64,000 nucleotides of DNA from Prorocentrum cordatum (lineage: Eukaryota; Sar; Dinophyceae; Prorocentrales; Prorocentraceae): positions 675,693 to 739,692 of the forward strand of contig CAUYUJ010003891.1 in NCBI GenBank assembly GCA_963575745.1, read 5' to 3'. Below the pieces are notes generated by a model. The model saw nothing but the letters and a program-made list of their open reading frames with translations, ran no database searches and was not told the origin of the DNA. Shown here piece after piece: positions 60,561-64,000 of the stretch (positions within the stretch are counted from its first letter, which is position 1; every line of letters begins with the position of its first letter). Made by a program: the position numbers and the translations under genes.

Positions 60561-62465
60561 GATAACCCGACATGCTTCATCCTGTGTTTGATATCTATGG
60601 CTGCCTCTGCGTCTAAGAGTTTGGCTTGCTGTGTCCTCAGCAGCTTGCGCGCTTTCTTTACTTACGTCGTCCCCCAGGCGGGTTAGCTCTTCTCTGCGCC
60701 GCGCCTCGACATCCCGCTGTCGTTTCTCGTTTCTGAGCGTCGCCTCGCGGGCGCCCTCGTATGCTGCGAGGGCTCGCTGAACCCCAGGATCTTCCTTCGA
60801 CACTTCACGCACTCGCCCCCGTTCTTTCCGTAATTGCGTCTCCATGAACGTGGCCCCCGCGATGTCGCCCCAGCTGCGCAACTCCTCAGCGATCGACGAA
60901 TACGTTCTCATCAATTCAGACGTCTGCTCCGCAGTTTCCATACGAGACGTCGACAGGCCAGGCGGTGCCTCCAGCGCGCTCTCCCCCGCCGCTGCTGCGG
61001 TGAGACTTTGATTGGCCCATTCGTAGTCAAACTCGCCAGCGGCGCTCCACCCGTCGTCGTCCTCGCTCCCATCATCTTCATCTCCTTCGAGGGCGTCGAC
61101 GGAATTGCCACCCTCAGTGCCCCCGCTGCTGCGGAGACCCTCGGCTGCGTCTTCCGCCCCCTCCATGCCATGCCAAATCTTGTCGCCCTCGTCCAGAGCC
61201 GTGTCGTCTCCAAGGTTTGCGAACACGTCGTCGCAGTGGCCGCGTCGAGGGCGCGGGAGGACCAATCGCATGATGTCTTTGTAAGTCCATCTCAAGCGCC
61301 CCGCCTGTACCTCTTCTTCGACCTCCGCTACTGCGGCGGCGACCTTCTTACGCATCCCCAACTTTCTCCAGAAATGGCCTGCCTCCTTGCATATGCGCGC
61401 GTCCAAGTCCGCATCCCACAGATTTGCCTTGAAACCAGTTTCCCAGTACCCGTCTGCCGCAGCCAAGTGAAGACTCATTTGGGACATCACTTCCACCATC
61501 AAGTCAATGCATTCTAACTTGTCCAGCTGTGGGACGCACTGGCCCAGCCTCATGGCTCTCAGCAGCGCGGCTCCTTCTCTCTTCATGTACTCGCGCTTGG
61601 CGTGTTGATTCAGATGTGTGTCCACAGTTTGGAGGATTGGGGTTACGCCGCCCCCGTGCGGGATGAACACGTACCCTCGAGACCAACATAGCTTACTCAC
61701 AAGCGGGGACAAGTGAGGGCCATGATCATCCGCCATCATAATTCTCCACTCCCGCTGCTGCGGAGGCTCTGGCAGATGAGGGAGGTGGCGGTCCAGGTAC
61801 GCGAGCACGCACGGTGTCCGGTAAGACCCCTTGGTGCCGGTGCCGAACCCTCGGCGCCGAAGGTGTTCGAGCAGGCGCGGCCTCAACTTCTCTCCTCCCC
61901 CCTCCGCCTTGAACATGCACTCCATCGGTGGGGGGCCTTCTCTCCGCAGTCGATCCTTGTCGCTCATTGTCATGAAATTGGCCGTCCACCGCTCCCGCAC
62001 CGCGCCGTGGCACTCCACCAGTGGCACTTCGACCCCCGCTACTGCGAGGGTCCTCACGCCAGCTGATCCTGTTTCATTGTGGTGGAAAGGCGACTGGTCG
62101 AAGTTCTCCATCTCGGGATCCTGCTCGTTGAGTACCCTAAACACGTTCAGCCAGCCTCGCTCGAGGCGCTCTTCCAAGACGGGCAGCGGGCACTTGTACT
62201 TCCTGTTCGGGTACCGCATGCTGAGGCCGTATTCCTTGCGCCAGGAGGCCCACCAGCGCGACCTCAACTCCACGGCGGCGGGTCGCTGCCCGATCCGCAG
62301 CTGCTGCGTGACGTACTCGCTCATGAGCTCCAACGCTTTGGTCTGGAGCATGCTTTGCGTGAACCTTGCTATCTTCGCTGGCTCTCTTTGGGTACTTCGC
62401 AGTCCACTTTTGATCATCTTCCAATCCACACTGTGCCGAATGGAACTCCACCATTCAAACAGAGC
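60438..62465 (-). CDS. DDE (pogo/Tigger-like) transposase part of the OTU-DDE gene
   Basis: Directly after the TAA at 62466-62468 the frame reads ALFEWWSSIRHSVDWKMIKS, so coding continues. Numbering from the GTG at 62429, the core has NFDQSPFHHNETGS (Asp111), MMADDHGPHLSPL (Asp234 or 235) and PILQTVDTHLNQHAKREY (Asp270), the D-D-D layout of DDE_1 transposases. A conserved helical segment WWASWRKEYGLSMRYPNRKY precedes it. The rest (residues about 400-660) is acidic, then Arg/Glu-rich and carries several palindromes read as SSGG, PPQQR or AAAAG. It would catalyse cut-and-paste transposition if intact. No terminal inverted repeats of the element were found in the window. Confidence 0.65.
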   Translation of the reverse strand, partial: ALFEWWSSIRHSVDWKMIKSGLRSTQREPAKIARFTQSMLQTKALELMSEYVTQQLRIGQRPAAVELRSRWWASWRKEYGLSMRYPNRKYKCPLPVLEERLERGWLNVFRVLNEQDPEMENFDQSPFHHNETGSAGVRTLAVAGVEVPLVECHGAVRERWTANFMTMSDKDRLRREGPPPMECMFKAEGGGEKLRPRLLEHLRRRGFGTGTKGSYRTPCVLAYLDRHLPHLPEPPQQREWRIMMADDHGPHLSPLVSKLCWSRGYVFIPHGGGVTPILQTVDTHLNQHAKREYMKREGAALLRAMRLGQCVPQLDKLECIDLMVEVMSQMSLHLAAADGYWETGFKANLWDADLDARICKEAGHFWRKLGMRKKVAAAVAEVEEEVQAGRLRWTYKDIMRLVLPRPRRGHCDDVFANLGDDTALDEGDKIWHGMEGAEDAAEGLRSSGGTEGGNSVDALEGDEDDGSEDDDGWSAAGEFDYEWANQSLTAAAAGESALEAPPGLSTSRMETAEQTSELMRTYSSIAEELRSWGDIAGATFMETQLRKERGRVREVSKEDPGVQRALAAYEGAREATLRNEKRQRDVEARRREELTRLGDDVSKESAQAAEDTASQTLRRRGSHRYQTQDEACRVIRAGRGPSQLRRRGGSNVEVRRAESPCDFGFWAFCSSAVRF

Positions 62466-63239
62466 TTACCGCAACCAAGGGCATTTTCGAGCTGGGCCCT
62501 GTCCCTGTTGTGGTATCCTTTTCCGCCCTTTCCACTTCAGGAGGCGCCCCTGCCCGTGCTGCTTTTCGTGTCCCCGCGGCTGCCGAACAGCCTCCGCTAC
62601 TGCGGAGGCGTATTTCGACGACAGAAAAGCCTTGTGCCAGCGCCGCACAACGCGCGTGCGCTTCCTGAGAGGGAGACGGGACATGGAACCCCAGTCCCAC
62701 GCATCCATGAATGAACGCGCCCCTCCATACGGAAAGCGGTCTCCAGGCGTCCAGCCTAAAGAGCGCATGTGCTCGTCGAAAGCACCCGCTATCTCCATCC
62801 TCGAGCACAGGAGCGACGGGACCACCACGCGCTTCTTGTTCTGGGCGGGGGCTTTGCGCTCGCAGCCGCGGTTCCTGTACCTCAAGAGCTGCTCCTCCCG
62901 CTCTGCGGGCATCAACTCCCGAGCTACGTCCAGGGCGCACGCAGCGTCTGTCAGTCCTGTCCACCATTGGATGGCTTGCACGAGCTCCTGACAGACAGCC
63001 TCGGCGTCGACTTCCACCACGGCCAAGTCCTCAGGTGGCGCCGCCGCTGCTGCGGCGGCAACGCCCTGTGCTCTCGGAGGGGCGGCGTGGCCAGGCTGCG
63101 GGACAAGTTCTTCGTCGTCTAAGGCGCTCTGCAGGCGACGAAGCTCCTGGACGTCATCCTGCGTGACTTCTTGTGTCAGGACCATCGCGTCGAGGAACCA
63201 CGCCAGCCGCACCCTTTGCACGATGTAGTCCGCGATGTC
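62466..63239 (-). CDS. central exon of the OTU-DDE gene
   Basis: It begins after the intron with DIADYIVQRVRLAWFLDAMV, continues through DDVQELRRLQSALDDEEL and SFMDAWDWGSMSRLPLRKRT, and ends ARKCPWLR at an in-frame TAA (62466-62468). The frame is the same before and after the TAA, with no splice boundary that preserves the Trp-rich text on both sides. I therefore read it as a single nonsense change, not an intron. Two palindromes lie in it (63040-63059 read AAAAAA, 62590-62609 read AEAVRQP). Confidence 0.65.
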   Translation of the reverse strand, partial: DIADYIVQRVRLAWFLDAMVLTQEVTQDDVQELRRLQSALDDEELVPQPGHAAPPRAQGVAAAAAAAPPEDLAVVEVDAEAVCQELVQAIQWWTGLTDAACALDVARELMPAEREEQLLRYRNRGCERKAPAQNKKRVVVPSLLCSRMEIAGAFDEHMRSLGWTPGDRFPYGGARSFMDAWDWGSMSRLPLRKRTRVVRRWHKAFLSSKYASAVAEAVRQPRGHEKQHGQGRLLKWKGRKRIPQQGQGPARKCPWLR

Positions 63240-63413
63240 CTGGCGGGCGGGCATGGAGGAGGGGCAAGGAGACTCGGTGGGGAGGGCACGAGGGGAGAGA
63301 AGGGCGGGATGGGAGAGGCATGAAGGCAGAATGGGGAGACAAGGAGGGGAAGAGCATGTGGGGGCAGCAGAGATGGAAGCGAAGGATCAGGGTGGTCGGA
63401 GAGAGCAACTGTC
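63240..63413 (-). other. 174-nt GA-AG intron between 11-bp direct repeats
   Basis: On the minus strand the exon ends RELRQ and the intron starts GACAGTTGC, is strongly pyrimidine-rich, and ends CCCGCCAG before GACATC. The 11-bp word CCGCCAGGACA occurs at both junctions (63410-63420 and 63236-63246). GA donors and a G after the AG are known dinoflagellate features. Flanking direct repeats are the hallmark of introner-type (transposon-like) intron gain. Confidence 0.8.
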
Positions 63414-64000
63414 CTGGCGGAGCTCCCTGCGAGACTCTCGCGTGGAAACCTCCTGGGTCATCTGCAACATGCAATCCAAACCGCAGTCCCCGTCTGCGAC
63501 TGTGGACACGACGAACACACCGAGAGCCGAATAGAAACCGTCCACCGTCGAAGCATCTCCCGTGAAATCCACAAAGTCGGTGGAGACGCCTGCGATAAAA
63601 TGATTGCATCGAAACAAAGGATACTCCTCCGACACGGGGGCCCAGTCCGGTGGCCCCGAGTCTCGGGGGACGGCGCAACACGCGATCGCGTCCACCGCAG
63701 GCTCGCGGGTTAACTCCTCTAGTTTCCACGGCGGCAAGACAGCTTTGCAAAGGTCGACTCTGTTGCGTCCTTCCCACACGTAGACGCGCACCTTCCGCAA
63801 CAGCGCAAAGATTACGAAAACAGAATATCCTATCCACTCTCGGCCTCCCCCCGGCCTTCCGCGAATACTGCGCGACAGCTTCATCAATTTCTCGAAGCAC
63901 CTCTGGCCTTGTTCTGAAAGTGCCCCTGCAGGCGCCCCCGCTGCTGCGGGGGCGCCTGCAGGGGCAACCGCAGCGCCTGCTGTCGCGGCTGTCTGTTCAC
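63414..64000 (-). CDS. 5' part of the OTU-DDE gene: OTU-like cysteine protease (partial at window end)
   Basis: The frame is open from the window edge. A 21-bp-arm palindrome is read as APAGAPAAAGAPAGA, then ALSEQGQRCFEKLMKLSRSI, WIGYSVFVIFALLRKVRVYV, FRCNHFIAGVSTDFVDF, and VADGDCGLDCMLQMT, a good match to the OTU catalytic loop (Asp-Gly-x-Cys), followed by RESRRELRQ. OTU proteases remove ubiquitin-like tags; in mobile elements they are found fused to or beside transposases. The catalytic His should lie in the next exon, but I cannot place it. The start codon is outside the window. Confidence 0.6.

Larger units (their letters stand above)
56978..63966. repeat. family of about 17 short palindromes, centre GC-TGCT-GC or GC-TACT-GC, arms varying
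   Basis: Copies with good pairing: 56978-56995, 57020-57039, 57364-57383, 58275-58296, 58963-58988 (two mismatches), 59029-59054, 59482-59501, 59611-59630, 60204-60223, 62031-62052 (one mismatch), 62590-62609, 63040-63059 and 63921-63966 (21-bp arms). Weak copies are at 60987, 61121, 61322 and 61750. Outer arm bases differ between copies (CCTCC, GGCCCC, GACGCCC, GCCG) but stay complementary. None of comparable quality were noticed elsewhere in the window. Confidence 0.9.

Noticed and set aside
62395-62469. Intron starting GTAAGC at the 62466 TAA
   Set aside because: A GTAAGC donor is present, but the sequence right after the stop is convincing coding (FEWWSSIRHSVDWK) in the same frame, so splicing would remove real protein text. 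A nonsense codon is simpler.
1-64000. CRISPR arrays, bacterial operons, tRNA or rRNA genes
   Set aside because: Repeat arrays lack unique spacers of constant size; no tRNA cloverleaf, rRNA core or ribosome-binding sites were seen; SL relics and introns show a eukaryote.

Overview
This window looks like nuclear DNA of a dinoflagellate. The best evidence is three relics of the dinoflagellate spliced leader (DinoSL). One is a perfect 21-nt copy followed by a truncated second copy (3434-3469, minus strand). The others are at 16728-16748 (minus) and 35592-35610 (plus). A GA-AG intron inside an 11-bp direct repeat, many satellites, high GC and several decayed mobile-element genes fit a large dinoflagellate genome, possibly Prorocentrum-like; the species is inference. 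I see no rRNA, tRNA, CRISPR array or bacterial-style operon, and no ordinary housekeeping gene.

Layout. 0.4-3.5 kb: an SL-tagged, retroposed, frame-shifted gene with a coiled-coil part and an endonuclease/exonuclease/phosphatase (EEP) domain, minus strand. 5.1-6.7 kb: A/C-rich ORFs of unknown function. 6.7-13.6 kb: almost entirely repeats, including a 42-bp satellite. 13.6-15.2 kb: a broken non-LTR reverse transcriptase (minus). 15.5-16.1 kb: a zinc-finger gene remnant. 16.75 and 17.86 kb: two 189-bp MITEs. 18.4-26.2 kb: a nearly intact LINE-type retrotransposon with ORF1 and an ORF2 in the order RNase H, EEP, RT, zinc fingers, split by one in-frame TAA.

27.5-49.98 kb is the most unusual stretch and appears nested. 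Two direct copies of a TATA-bearing repeat (27.54 and 49.43 kb) bracket GC-rich gene remnants, including a probable tyrosine recombinase just inside the right copy. Within them lie a large inverted array of AACGTTGAC units (33.4-35.4 kb), a related array (46.9-47.45 kb), and between the arrays an SL-tagged gene broken by a MITE and a cluster of plus-strand genes (37.7-46.7 kb). The cluster has a peptidase-like gene, a kinase-fold gene, a polymerase-like unknown and a KDZ-like transposase with an upstream zinc-binding region. A short motif, GGCTTGCTTGCGTC, recurs just after or at the ends of these genes.

50.1-56.8 kb: more satellites, diverged duplications and no recognised gene. 57.0-64.0 kb: minus-strand genes, an EEP nuclease gene and an OTU-protease/DDE-transposase fusion that runs off the window. 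This last region carries about 17 copies of a small palindrome whose core is constant and whose arms differ from copy to copy yet remain complementary. Several copies lie inside the reading frames. Nearly all genes here belong to mobile elements; most show frameshifts, stops or insertions, so current activity is doubtful.
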